40,389 bases of DNA from assembly GCF_001562015.1 (NCBI RefSeq), contig NZ_LASA01000090.1, positions 85,586 through 125,974 on the forward strand. Reading direction: 5' to 3'. The DNA is from Endozoicomonas arenosclerae (GTDB lineage Bacteria; Pseudomonadota; Gammaproteobacteria; Pseudomonadales; Endozoicomonadaceae). Made by a program: the position numbers and the translations under genes. Every line of letters begins with the position of its first letter. Positions within the stretch are counted from its first letter, which is position 1. The notes beneath the pieces are model-generated. The model was not told the origin of the DNA and did no database searches. It saw nothing but the letters and a program-made list of their open reading frames with translations. Below, in pieces: positions 1-9,661 of this stretch.

Positions 1-44
1 ACTGGGCCTTGTCCTTCCTGATGCCGCGTAAAGGAGGTAAATGA
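1..44 (+). CDS. frdB: Fumarate reductase iron-sulfur subunit, C-terminal end only (partial)
   Basis: Only the last 13 codons are inside the window, read in the frame that begins at base 3 and ends with TGA at 42-44. The tail reads WALSFLMPRKGGK, which resembles the basic end of FrdB proteins, but it is too short to identify alone. The call rests mainly on context, because frdC and frdD follow directly. The stop codon overlaps the first ATG of the next reading frame (ATGA at 41-44), a sign of translational coupling. Confidence 0.6.
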   Translation, partial: WALSFLMPRKGGK

Positions 45-430
45 TGAGTCGTCGTCCTTATGTGCGCCCAATGAAGCGTACCTGGTATATGGATCATCCT
101 TTTTACCGTGCCTACATGATCAGGGAAGCCACCTGTGTATTTGATGCTCTTTACTGCATCAACTTGTTCTTCGGCATTGTGCAGTTGACTCGCGGAGCAG
201 AAGCCTGGCAAGGCTGGTTGTCTTTTCAAGCCAACCCGCTGATGATTCTGTTCACTGTGGTAACTCTGGGTATGACTCTGTTCCATGCCGTTACCTACTT
301 TGATATGACGCCACGAGTCTTGCCACAGCAGATTCGCAAGATGGTGGCTGATAACGTGGTCAACAAACTGATGTATGCGGGACTGGCAGGTGTTTCTGTC
401 ATTATTCTCGCTGCTGCAGTGCTGGTTTAA
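44..430 (+). CDS. frdC: Fumarate reductase membrane anchor subunit C
   Basis: One of the two small membrane subunits that hold the fumarate reductase FrdAB head on the cytoplasmic membrane and pass electrons from menaquinol to fumarate in anaerobic respiration. The N-terminal motif RRPYVRPMKRTW is close to the start of Escherichia coli FrdC, and the length (128 residues) is normal for the family. Three hydrophobic segments are visible, at about residues 30-50, 68-88 and 108-128. Two ATGs lie in tandem at 41 and 44. The AGGAGG at 32-37 sits 3 bases from the first and 6 from the second, so 44 is preferred. frdD follows after 11 bases. Confidence 0.93.
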   Translation: MSRRPYVRPMKRTWYMDHPFYRAYMIREATCVFDALYCINLFFGIVQLTRGAEAWQGWLSFQANPLMILFTVVTLGMTLFHAVTYFDMTPRVLPQQIRKMVADNVVNKLMYAGLAGVSVIILAAAVLV

Positions 431-441
431 GGGAGAAGGTC

Positions 442-792
442 ATGAGTCAGAAAAGACACATTGAACCACTGCTATGGAGCCTGTTCGGGGCGGGTGGTAC
501 AACAATCGCCTTCTTCTTCCCGGCTATGATTCTGGTGATCCTGGCGGTTTCTCTGGGAGTGATTCCTGCAGAAGCTCTTTCCTATGAAAGAATGTCAGGC
601 TTTTTCCTGAATAATCTTTTTGGTCAGCTGATTCTGCTGGTGGCGTTGGTACCATCCTATTGGGCTTGTATCCACAGGATTTACCACGGTATGCATGATC
701 TTGGCTTTCATCCGGGGGCAGGTCTGAAGGTTCTGTTTTACGGCGCTACTCTTGTTTTGAGTGCAGTGACTGTGGTCATGGTCTTGTTCTAA
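442..792 (+). CDS. frdD: Fumarate reductase membrane anchor subunit D
   Basis: Second membrane anchor of the quinol:fumarate reductase complex. With FrdC it forms the quinol site. The 116-residue protein has the family length and three hydrophobic helices, at roughly residues 13-38, 55-76 and 92-115. The start MSQKRHIEPLLWSLFGAGG matches the conserved FrdD N-terminus (EP.LWSLFGAGG). An AGAAGG sequence lies just before the ATG. It is the last gene of the frd operon, and a strong intrinsic terminator follows 17 bases after the stop. Confidence 0.93.
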   Translation: MSQKRHIEPLLWSLFGAGGTTIAFFFPAMILVILAVSLGVIPAEALSYERMSGFFLNNLFGQLILLVALVPSYWACIHRIYHGMHDLGFHPGAGLKVLFYGATLVLSAVTVVMVLF

Positions 793-808
793 ACGAGGCT
801 TACGTATG

Positions 809-843
809 AAAAAGCCGCAGGTGGTTAACTTGCGGCTTTTTTG
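809..843 (+). terminator. Rho-independent terminator of the frd operon
   Basis: AAGCCGCA and TGCGGCTT form a perfect GC-rich stem around an 11-base loop, with A residues on the left and a run of six T on the right. It lies between the convergent frdD and the unknown gene ending at 855. The A/T flanks are symmetrical enough that it may serve both directions. Confidence 0.9.
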
Positions 844-854
844 TATGTGAAATG

Positions 855-1580
855 CTAACCATTGCTTAGCGCACTCATCTCAATGCGGATTTGTTGAAGC
901 TGCTGCGCTAAAGCTTTTTGCTGGTTAGGCGTTAATTGACCATCCTGCAGCTTTACCCCCAGTTTGTTGGCCATTTGACTTAATGTGAAGAGACATTCTT
1001 CTTCCATTCGTTTGGCCAGTTCAGGAAGCAGTTCCTGTCCTAACTTGCTGTTACTAAGGTATTCGTCCGCTCTAACCCAGGCAATGACTCTGACCGGGCT
1101 TTCTGAGGTTCCCAGTTTGGTCATGTATTCACTGATCTGTTCAAACTGTTCTTCCAGTGAAACCTGAGGGTCCACCAGCTTGCTGACGATATCAACAGCT
1201 GTGAGCTTACCTGCGTAATCTGCTAACAGCTTTTTGGCTTCTGTGGACGACTCTTTTGGTAAGGTTGAAATAAGCTTGTCGAGTTGATTCAGATCTTTTA
1301 TGAAGCGCTCCATTGATTTTTGTGCACCGACCAAATCACCCTCTTCAAAAAACTTCAGCATCATACCCAGATCAGCTGGCTCTAGCCTTCCTTCTGAGGG
1401 GGGGAGTTTGACACCACGAGAAAGAATTGATCTTTTTCGTGGGCCTGATTCAGGCTTATCTGTAGAAAGATACTTTTTGGGTTGTGCCGGGTCTGAAGGC
1501 GCGTTGCCTTCTTCAACAGACGGCTTGGTGGGTTCAAACTGAGTATGGGGGAGTTGTCCTGAGCCATCAATTTTTGACAT
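855..1580 (-). CDS. Hypothetical protein, helical, proline-rich N-terminus
   Basis: I do not recognise this 241-residue protein. The first 65 residues are polar and rich in proline, serine and lysine, and look disordered. The rest is predicted by eye to be mostly amphipathic helix, with leucine-rich stretches and a glutamine-rich C-terminal helix. No signal peptide or membrane segment is seen, so a cytoplasmic protein is likely. The start at 1580 has a weak GGA about 8 bases upstream. A protein-like reading frame in another phase runs into this start from upstream (1382-1744, listed separately), so the true N-terminus may be longer if there is a frameshift. The protein is divergent from the adenine deaminase gene. 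Confidence 0.7.
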   Translation of the reverse strand: MSKIDGSGQLPHTQFEPTKPSVEEGNAPSDPAQPKKYLSTDKPESGPRKRSILSRGVKLPPSEGRLEPADLGMMLKFFEEGDLVGAQKSMERFIKDLNQLDKLISTLPKESSTEAKKLLADYAGKLTAVDIVSKLVDPQVSLEEQFEQISEYMTKLGTSESPVRVIAWVRADEYLSNSKLGQELLPELAKRMEEECLFTLSQMANKLGVKLQDGQLTPNQQKALAQQLQQIRIEMSALSNG

Positions 1581-1744
1581 TTTACCATTCCGTGGTTTAC
1601 CAGCCTTTCAAGATCTTCTGACAGAACCTCTGCCATCAGGACTTGATTTGCAAGCAAGGCGGTATAATGAGTATCTTCTGAAAGAATAGCTCTTTTTAAC
1701 ATGGAAATGCAGTATTCATGAAAGATTGAATAGGGTATTTCCAT
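1382..1744 (-). CDS. Overlapping reading frame; possible true N-terminus of the 855-1580 gene
   Basis: An open frame of 120 codons that enters the 855-1580 gene in a different phase. Its first 55 to 60 residues look like genuine protein: a leucine- and alanine-rich helix, LLANQVLMAEVLSEDLERLV, of ordinary composition. The part that overlaps the 855-1580 gene reads like an out-of-frame shadow. No good ribosome site precedes 1744. Two readings are possible: a short separate gene upstream, or one longer gene split by a -1 shift near 1580. I could not choose between them. Confidence 0.3.
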   Translation of the reverse strand: MEIPYSIFHEYCISMLKRAILSEDTHYTALLANQVLMAEVLSEDLERLVNHGMVKCQKLMAQDNSPILSLNPPSRLLKKATRLQTRHNPKSIFLQISLNQAHEKDQFFLVVSNSPPQKEG

Positions 1745-1756
1745 ATTCGCTCATGA

Positions 1757-3458
<1,702 letters not shown>

Positions 3459-3466
3459 TCACAACG

Positions 3467-3508
3467 AAAAGAGCCTTGTTCGATTTTGGATGAGGCTACT
3501 CTTTTTCC
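3467..3508 (+). terminator. Probable terminator after the SDR gene
   Basis: AAAAGAGCC and GGCT...CTCTTTTT can pair with a small bulge on the 3' side, and the structure ends in a run of five T. It lies 9 bases after the SDR stop. The stem is imperfect, so the call is moderate. Confidence 0.4.
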
Positions 3509-3616
3509 TTAAAACTCAATATTTGCCTTAGGGTCTGTATTCACGCAGGAGGTATCTTAACCGACTAAACTTTTCAGAAATGAAATCATCTATGTCACTT
3601 TCTGAGGCCCGTTTTC

Positions 3617-4582
3617 ATGCCTACTCCTTTTGCTTCGTCTGCTGATCTTTCTTCCAAAACCATAACGTTTGAGGCTATTGCAGAAGGTGTTTATGCCTTT
3701 ACTGCAGAAGGTGATCCTAATACAGGGGTAGTGGTTGGGGAAAACAGTGTTCTGGTTTTTGATGCGCAGGCGACGCCAGGGCTGGCTGAAAATGTATTGT
3801 CAGCTATCAGGGATGTGACTTCTCTTCCTGTGCATTATGTTGTGCTCAGTCATTACCATGCTGTGCGGACTTTAGGGGCTTCTGCTTTTTCAAAAGCCAG
3901 AGTGGTAGCCAGTAAAGCTACAGATCAGCTAATTATGGAGAGAGGGGCGCAAGACATGGAGTCCGAGTTACGTCGGTTTCCAAGACTGTTTGAAGGTGCG
4001 GAGCGTATAACGGGACTTACCCATCCGGGCATTTTGTTTGATGAATCTCTGACACTGGATTTGGGCAACAAAAGAGTGGAAATCATTCATCCTGGAGCAG
4101 GGCATACAGGGGGAGATACAGTTCTCTGGATTCCCGAAGAGAAAGTACTTTTTTCCGGGGATCTGGTAGAGAATGGAGCGACCCCTTATTGTGGTGATGC
4201 TTATCTTCATCTCTGGCCTGATACGCTTTCACAGCTGGCTGAGCTGGGGCCAGAGAAATTGGTTCCAGGCAGGGGAAGTGTTTTGAAGAATAGTGATGCC
4301 GCCCAACAGGCAATTGAGTCAACTCGCAGATTTGTTTCCAGATTGCTTTGCTATTCATCTGAAGCTGTTGATCAGAAAAAGGGACTGTCTGCGGTTTATC
4401 GATATGTTCGAAAAAAAATGGATCAGGATTATGGCAATTGGGTGATTTATGAACATTGCATGCCATTTAATGTCAGCAGGGCATTTGATGAGGCATCAGA
4501 GGTTAATCATCCGGAAGTCTGGACCAGTGAACGGGATCAAAAAATGTGGCAGCTTCTGGAGGGGCAGGAGCCAGGAAAATAA
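3617..4582 (+). CDS. Metallo-beta-lactamase-fold hydrolase with altered metal motif
   Basis: A 321-residue MBL-fold protein. The fold is shown by the strand VVVGENSVLVFDAQAT, the first metal motif SHYHAVRTLG (His79, His81), GHTGGD (His163) and FSGDLV (Asp182). The usual HxHxDH signature reads HYHAVR here, so the second-site Asp and His are replaced by Val83 and Arg84. A subfamily of MBL proteins with YHAVR is known to me from other proteobacteria, so this is probably a family trait, not decay. No signal peptide is seen. GAGG about 9 bases before the ATG supports the start. The gene stands alone, and the substrate is unknown. Confidence 0.85.
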   Translation: MPTPFASSADLSSKTITFEAIAEGVYAFTAEGDPNTGVVVGENSVLVFDAQATPGLAENVLSAIRDVTSLPVHYVVLSHYHAVRTLGASAFSKARVVASKATDQLIMERGAQDMESELRRFPRLFEGAERITGLTHPGILFDESLTLDLGNKRVEIIHPGAGHTGGDTVLWIPEEKVLFSGDLVENGATPYCGDAYLHLWPDTLSQLAELGPEKLVPGRGSVLKNSDAAQQAIESTRRFVSRLLCYSSEAVDQKKGLSAVYRYVRKKMDQDYGNWVIYEHCMPFNVSRAFDEASEVNHPEVWTSERDQKMWQLLEGQEPGK

Positions 4583-4593
4583 TCCTGGCTCCT
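4566..4593. terminator. Perfect 11-bp hairpin over the MBL stop codon
   Basis: AGGAGCCAGGA and its exact complement TCCTGGCTCCT flank a six-base loop that contains the TAA stop at 4580-4582. There is no T-tract on either side. It lies between convergent genes and could block read-through or stabilise mRNA 3' ends. A classical intrinsic terminator is not fully met. Confidence 0.55.
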
Positions 4594-4639
4594 GAAATAC
4601 TGCATATGGGTGAAAAGGTTGGTTTCAGCTGATAACCCA

Positions 4640-5335
4640 TTAATAGGTTCGGGTACTCCAGTCACCTTTATCCAGCACCGGGCCCATATCCCAGCCATTG
4701 GGGGCACCTTTCTGGTCTTCCAGTGTGATAACAATCTTGGCTTTGGAGAGCTTTTCTTCCCAGCCTTTGGGAATCGTCATCTCTTTGGTTCCGGATTCAG
4801 GCAGCATACCCAGGGAAACAGGTTCAACACCATCCACTACCAGCCATAGTTCACAGGCTTTACCAACAGGTACGGAATCAGGTTGTACTGTTTCCATGAC
4901 CAGCTTCTTGCTGTTCAAGGAGGCATTGAGAATCCAGCCTGGGCTTCTCTCTTGATTGTTGACAACGTATACATATTCCATATTGTCAGGGTTGACTGAC
5001 TGGAAATTGGCAAACAGCACCATCAAAGCCAAGGCTACAGAAGCAAAAGCCGATCCCTGCCAGAATCTCAGACTGCTCCAGAAGGATTCTTTCTGGCTTC
5101 CAGTCATGTTTTCAATGTTTTTCCAAACATGTTTGGGGGGGTCAACAGGGGGCAGGGAACTGTTCAGGACATCAAGATGCTCCCGCCATTCTTCAACCTC
5201 CCGCTGGGCTTCGTGGCTGACCGCCATCAGAGCTTCAAATTGAGCTTTCTCTTCTGGCGTCAGCAAGCCGAGCACATAGTCTGCTGCAGCCTGATTTCTT
5301 TCATCAGGGTTGCCTAGATCTAAGCGGTCATGCAT
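4640..5335 (-). CDS. RskA-like anti-sigma factor
   Basis: Membrane anti-sigma factor paired with the ECF sigma factor encoded just upstream. The cytoplasmic N-terminal part contains AADYVLGLLTPEEKAQFEAL, the typical start of the anti-sigma-K/ChrR-like group. One membrane helix (GSAFASVALALMVLFANF) sits near residues 94-111, and the rest is a periplasmic RskA domain. A GTG at 5368 is in frame, but the ATG at 5335 has GAGG eight bases before it and is preferred. This gives 231 residues and a 16-base overlap with the sigma gene. It would hold the sigma factor at the membrane until a signal releases it. The signal is unknown. Confidence 0.85.
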   Translation of the reverse strand: MHDRLDLGNPDERNQAAADYVLGLLTPEEKAQFEALMAVSHEAQREVEEWREHLDVLNSSLPPVDPPKHVWKNIENMTGSQKESFWSSLRFWQGSAFASVALALMVLFANFQSVNPDNMEYVYVVNNQERSPGWILNASLNSKKLVMETVQPDSVPVGKACELWLVVDGVEPVSLGMLPESGTKEMTIPKGWEEKLSKAKIVITLEDQKGAPNGWDMGPVLDKGDWSTRTY

Positions 5336-5886
5336 TCCTTCAACCTCATCAGTCCACGTCTTATCCACGTTTTCACTGTTCCAATGGGAACTTCCAGCTG
5401 ATCTGAAAGACTCTGATGAGTCTGACCATCAAAATAACTGAGTTCCAGACAGCGTCTCTGGTTATCGTTCAATGTTTTCAGACAACGATGGACTTCCTGA
5501 CTATTCTGTCTATCAGCCACCATTTGCTCCTGGCTGGAACTCTGATCCTCTTGCAGGTCCAGAGTTTCCGTTTCCATTTGAGGCTCTCTGTTGAGTTTCC
5601 TTAAATGGTCCAACGCCTGGTTTCTGGCTATGGTGTTCATCCAGGTCATAGGTGCAGCTTTGCTGCTGTTATAGCTGGATGAAGCCTGCCAGATTTTGAT
5701 ATAGGCCTGCTGCAGACAATCTTCAGCAAGCTCCCTGTCTTTTAATATACGCAGGATCACAGCAAATAGTTTCGCTGACGTCAGCTGATAAAGATGCTTT
5801 AAGGCTTTTTGCTCCCCCTGGGCACACTTGGCCAAGTCTTCAGCAAGGCTTTGGGGAGACGGTGTAGATATGGCCGTTAGACTCAT
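5320..5886 (-). CDS. ECF (sigma-70 family) RNA polymerase sigma factor
   Basis: Group 4 sigma factor of 188 residues. Region 2 spans about residues 30-95 and has AEDCLQQAYIKIWQ and the promoter-melting stretch PMTWMNTIARNQALDHLRK. Region 4 (about 136-186) has the helix-turn-helix LSDQLEVPIGTVKTWIRRG. The order sigma then anti-sigma, with overlapping ends, is typical of SigK/RskA-type pairs. The ATG at 5886 is the first possible start after an in-frame stop, and its ribosome site is weak. A short leader frame with a better site lies just upstream. The gene is divergent from the MarC gene across 121 bases that must hold both promoters. Confidence 0.93.
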   Translation of the reverse strand: MSLTAISTPSPQSLAEDLAKCAQGEQKALKHLYQLTSAKLFAVILRILKDRELAEDCLQQAYIKIWQASSSYNSSKAAPMTWMNTIARNQALDHLRKLNREPQMETETLDLQEDQSSSQEQMVADRQNSQEVHRCLKTLNDNQRRCLELSYFDGQTHQSLSDQLEVPIGTVKTWIRRGLMRLKECMTA

Positions 5887-5908
5887 TCCGATTGTTCTGC
5901 TTATGGGT

Positions 5909-5944
5909 TCAAGAAGCGTACTCTACCGGATAAATCGCTGCCAT
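5909..5944 (-). CDS. Possible 11-residue leader peptide before the ECF sigma gene
   Basis: ATG at 5944 begins the frame MAAIYPVEYAS and ends with TGA at 5909-5911, 22 bases before the sigma start. TGGAGG at 5949-5954 gives it a much better ribosome site than the sigma gene itself has, though the spacing is short (4 bases). It could be a leader that couples translation to the sigma gene, or chance. No comparative evidence is available. Confidence 0.25.
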   Translation of the reverse strand: MAAIYPVEYAS

Positions 5945-6007
5945 CAAACCTCCAAAAATGACTACTTTTACCGATATGCAGTCATATATGGACGCTAAGA
6001 GCCCAAT

Positions 6008-6643
6008 ATGGGCAGTGAGTATATGCAACAGATAATCCATGACTTTGTACTTCTATTTGCTGTGATAGATCCAATAGGCACTCTGCTGCTGTTTCTGTCT
6101 ATTACTGGAGGTTATTCTGCCAGAGACAGGAACCATATAGCCCTGAGAGCCAGCTTGTACAGTGGAGCCATTTTGTTGATCTTTATTGTTGTAGGACAGT
6201 TCCTGATGTCGGCTATGGGCATCCGGCTTGTTTCCTTTCAGATTGCCGGTGGCATTATTCTGTTTCTTTTTGGCCTGAAAATGATTTTTGGAGAAGATGT
6301 CTCTCATTCTCATGATCGGGCTGAGCCCGGGCATGATATCGCTGTCTTTCCTTTGGCAATCCCCTCAATGGCGAGTCCAGGTGCGCTCACGGCAGTGGTC
6401 GTTCTTACAGATAATCGTCGCTATGGAATAGAAGATCAGGTGTTGACCACTATTGTATTACTCAGTGTGCTTTTGATTACTTACTTGCTGCTCCTGGCAG
6501 CAAACACCATACATAAATGGTTGGGAGACAGTGGCTCTGCCATATTGATTCGAGTTATGGGGATGGTTTTAGGAGCATTGGCTGTGGAAATAGTACTTCA
6601 GGGCTTATCTGGGCTGAGTACTGCGCCGGTCACCCATTTATAG
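6008..6643 (+). CDS. MarC/YhgN-family integral membrane protein
   Basis: A 211-residue membrane protein of the MarC (UPF0056) family, with six hydrophobic helices. The conserved first helix has LLFAVIDPIGTLLLFLSIT and the fourth region has the signature FPLAIPSMASPGALTAVVVL. The family's function is unsettled; an early link to multiple antibiotic resistance has been withdrawn. A later in-frame ATG at 6023 is an alternative start. The 3' end overlaps the convergent Hpt gene by 6 bases, so the two stop codons lie on opposite strands of the same sequence. Confidence 0.9.
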   Translation: MGSEYMQQIIHDFVLLFAVIDPIGTLLLFLSITGGYSARDRNHIALRASLYSGAILLIFIVVGQFLMSAMGIRLVSFQIAGGIILFLFGLKMIFGEDVSHSHDRAEPGHDIAVFPLAIPSMASPGALTAVVVLTDNRRYGIEDQVLTTIVLLSVLLITYLLLLAANTIHKWLGDSGSAILIRVMGMVLGALAVEIVLQGLSGLSTAPVTHL

Positions 6644-6961
6644 GTTTTTAATCGCTTCAGAAACACCGTCATAGCATTCCCTTATGTCTAAGAGAAGCGG
6701 TTTGAACTTACCAGTGTCAGATCGCTTTCCTGCTTCTTCAAGCTCTTCTGTCAATGCTGTCAGACGGCTGGCTCCAACGATTAATGAAGAGCCTTTGATT
6801 CGATGAGCAAGGCTGGCAATTTCACTGCCCTCTTGATTTTTAACAGCTCTGTCCAGTGAGCTGAGATCTTCTTCTGTGGTATTAAGGAATTCATCCAGCA
6901 GAGTTTTCATCAAAGGGGCATCACCTTCGGTCAATTGTTGTAAATTACCCAGGTCAATCAA
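6638..6961 (-). CDS. Hpt (histidine phosphotransfer) domain protein, TTG start
   Basis: A free-standing 107-residue four-helix Hpt domain. The phospho-accepting site is His53 in LAHRIKGSS, with the usual LAHRLKGSS context. Such proteins carry phosphate between a hybrid histidine kinase and a response regulator in the cytoplasm. No kinase or receiver gene is adjacent, so the partner is unknown. The only good start is TTG at 6961: AAAGGAGG, an ideal ribosome site, lies 7 bases upstream and no ATG is available. The rare start combined with a perfect site suggests tuned expression. Confidence 0.88.
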   Translation of the reverse strand: MIDLGNLQQLTEGDAPLMKTLLDEFLNTTEEDLSSLDRAVKNQEGSEIASLAHRIKGSSLIVGASRLTALTEELEEAGKRSDTGKFKPLLLDIRECYDGVSEAIKNL

Positions 6962-7118
6962 TGGATACCTCCTTTGTATCTGAATAAAACAGCCAAGAGC
7001 TGGAAGTGCAGCTCACCCCGAATCATAAAAATGGAAACAGAGCTCTTGTTACTTACAATTCCTTAATAGAAGGCAAGCTTCATTAAAGGCTCTTCTGGAA
7101 ATATGTCGTCGACCGTCA

Positions 7119-9500
7119 CTAAAACTTCAGGAATTTGTCCATGACTGCGTGCAGAGCTTTATCGAAGAACTGCGTGTCTTCAATCACTTTGATCCGTTCA
7201 TGGTCTATGCCTGACTTGAGTTCATACCCCGACATTTCAGCGACTTTCATGCCAGAGCTGTTCACAAATATGTAGCGATTACTAACAGTGTTGATGGAGG
7301 AAAGCTTGCAGCGGAAGTGCTGATCCTGTTTGCCGATGAATTCGACCCATTGACCTACATTCAGTTGAACTTCGGTATGTATATGGGGTACGGAACTGGC
7401 CAGAGTTGATTCTTCATCATCATCTTCAATGGCTTCAGCGGTTTGAATTTCGTTAATCAGTTGCTCTTGTTCCTGACGTTGACTCTGAAGGACGATTTCC
7501 TCCATATCAGGCTCTCTTTGCTCTTCATCCTCATCGATGTCTTCAGGTGAAACAGTTATTGTTTCTGTCTCTCTAGGGAACTCAATAGGCATTGAAATCA
7601 GAGTGTTCAATGAATGCATCCATTCCACAACAACGAATGGGTCATGGCCAATCTCATTCAGGTAGTCAAGGAGCATATTCTTTAAAGCGAGCCAGTCTTC
7701 TGCAGGGATCGAATCGCGATTTTCTGCCTGCAGGTTCCATAACATGAGGTCAAGAGTGTTTATGGCATCGAACCACCGGATCTCATCTGCTTCAAAAGAG
7801 CTTTCTATGTGCTCCAACACGCTAGGCCATGCCTGATAGATCAACTGCTCGAGAGGTTCTGGTACAGAATATTGATAGGCGGAGACAATCTCTCTGACTA
7901 TGTCCTCGAATTCGTTTTCAATTGTCTGTGAGTCTTCTGTTGCTTCAGCAATATCTTCTTCATAGAAGACAGGGGATTCCTGAGTTTCAGCTTCTGCGGT
8001 ATTTCGTTTGAGTGCTGTTTCTTCTTTAATGTGGAGCAGTGACTGGTTGAATGTTTCTAGACAAGTGGAAAAAATATCCGGGTTTTGTGTGAAATGCTTG
8101 ATGATGTATTTGACGGTTTCTTCAATTAACTCAATAACAGGCTGCTCTGTTTCAGGTTCTAGTGTCGTATGCATTCCGGCAGACGTCATATCATTGAGTA
8201 ATTCCCTGGCTGCGTGATGACGATTGGTCAGAAATTCTTCTTCTAATAATGCGAGTTTCAACACAGGGATTTGCAGTAAACCGATCAGCTTTTTAACTTC
8301 ATCCGGAAGTTCATGGTCATCCAGAATAAACTCGAACAACATTCCAACCATGTTGATGAGGTCTGTATGTCTTGGTGAAAGTTTTTGCTTTACCCCTTTA
8401 TCTTTGAAAGCGCTTTTGATCGACTCTGACAGGCTGAAAAGTGATGCATGCTGACCTGTAAGCTCTTCCTGAATACTAGTCAGTGTGCTGGCGAGTTCAA
8501 CACTGGCAAAGATTTTGGTGTCACTGTTGATGGCAGTGCCGGAAGTTGTTGACGTGCTATGCAATAATCCTTCAACTCTTGAGACTACTTTGTTGGCAAT
8601 TGCATCCATTAGAGCGTCGTCCCATCCCTGATTATTCCCTTCAGTTTCTATTGCAGAGAAGTTAGGAGAAACGCCTGAGGTTTCAAGAACATCTTTATGA
8701 TTACTGCCAGGCAAGCTTTCAATATGCTTTGATTCAGAAAAAGGTTTGTCATCAGGAATGTCGTCTATTTTGGTATTGGGTTTGCTAATTTTAAGTCCTA
8801 AGATATCAAGGTGGTCGTCTGCCTGAGCCCAGAGCTCCATCACTGCAGGCTTAATCTTTAAGGCAAATTGCAATAGAAGTTCCTGTGTTAAATCTGTGTC
8901 CAGCTGTGTCGGGATAAGGGCAAACGCAAAGCTTTCACATATTTTCTGGGCACCCATTGGGTTTCTTTCAGGCTCAATGTTCAATAACTCGGAAAGTCTG
9001 CTCTGGATGTTGTTAAATCTCTGCAGGTTGTCATTCATACTCAGTTGGTTGGCAGCATGTTGCCAGGCAAGCTTTTTCTCAAGGTCACCATTATCTATCA
9101 AGGCAAGCTCATTCAATGTGAGAGAGGTGTGAGAGGATTGTTCTTCTTCAAGGTGCTGGAAGTTTGTCAGAGACTCTTGCTCGAAACGTCGAGAAATTTC
9201 TTTCCTGTATCGTTCAAGGCTCTGCTTTTTTTCCATGAAGTGCATGATTTGTGAGTTGTTTTGACCTGATTCAGAAAGCTCTACAACGTATTGAATGAGT
9301 TCAGAGAGGATTGTATCGACTTGAGGAAGGATCAATTGCTGAAAAAAATTGATCAAAGCGGTGTTGATTTCACCTACTTGTGAGAGCTTCGCAGAACTTG
9401 GTAACGGTACAACATTGCTCGACGTTCCTGTCATAAACCTTACTGCTCCCTGTATGACAATTAGATCTGAGTCTTCCCTCTTTCTGTTGAAATGACCCAT
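7119..9500 (-). CDS. DUF1631 family protein
   Basis: A large, acidic, mostly helical cytoplasmic protein of 793 residues. The N-terminal third has the DUF1631 pattern, including TLNELALIDNGDLEKKLAW near residues 127-145 and RFNNIQSRLSELL after it. The middle (about 240-330 and 480-510) is low-complexity and acidic. The C-terminal 90 residues (WVEFIGKQDQHFRCKLSSIN, then RYIFVNSSGMKVAEM) form the beta-rich, PilZ-like tail common in this family. The molecular role of DUF1631 is not established. Older databases sometimes call these proteins thymidine phosphorylases, without support. It is preceded by an AT-rich 160-base region and stands alone, 157 bases upstream of the Hpt gene on the same strand. 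Confidence 0.85.
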   Translation of the reverse strand: MGHFNRKREDSDLIVIQGAVRFMTGTSSNVVPLPSSAKLSQVGEINTALINFFQQLILPQVDTILSELIQYVVELSESGQNNSQIMHFMEKKQSLERYRKEISRRFEQESLTNFQHLEEEQSSHTSLTLNELALIDNGDLEKKLAWQHAANQLSMNDNLQRFNNIQSRLSELLNIEPERNPMGAQKICESFAFALIPTQLDTDLTQELLLQFALKIKPAVMELWAQADDHLDILGLKISKPNTKIDDIPDDKPFSESKHIESLPGSNHKDVLETSGVSPNFSAIETEGNNQGWDDALMDAIANKVVSRVEGLLHSTSTTSGTAINSDTKIFASVELASTLTSIQEELTGQHASLFSLSESIKSAFKDKGVKQKLSPRHTDLINMVGMLFEFILDDHELPDEVKKLIGLLQIPVLKLALLEEEFLTNRHHAARELLNDMTSAGMHTTLEPETEQPVIELIEETVKYIIKHFTQNPDIFSTCLETFNQSLLHIKEETALKRNTAEAETQESPVFYEEDIAEATEDSQTIENEFEDIVREIVSAYQYSVPEPLEQLIYQAWPSVLEHIESSFEADEIRWFDAINTLDLMLWNLQAENRDSIPAEDWLALKNMLLDYLNEIGHDPFVVVEWMHSLNTLISMPIEFPRETETITVSPEDIDEDEEQREPDMEEIVLQSQRQEQEQLINEIQTAEAIEDDDEESTLASSVPHIHTEVQLNVGQWVEFIGKQDQHFRCKLSSINTVSNRYIFVNSSGMKVAEMSGYELKSGIDHERIKVIEDTQFFDKALHAVMDKFLKF

Positions 9501-9630
9501 GTATGTCTGTTACGTCAGTCAGATAAACTGATTGCGATGACAATACACGTAAGTCATTTAACTAATTGTAATTTATTTAAAGCAGTAGATTTATAATCAA
9601 AAGAAATAAAAAGAGCTAAAAGGATTAAAG

Positions 9631-9653
9631 TTTGTCAAACCAATGATGACAAA
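9631..9653. repeat. 7-bp inverted repeat TTTGTCA-N9-TGACAAA
   Basis: A perfect dyad in the AT-rich gap between the small unknown gene ending at 9662 and the DUF1631 gene starting at 9500. Both flanking genes are on the minus strand, so it lies 3' of the first and upstream of the second, about 130 bases from its start. It could be a protein-binding site or a weak hairpin. Function unknown. Confidence 0.35.
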
Positions 9654-9661
9654 TAGGGTTT

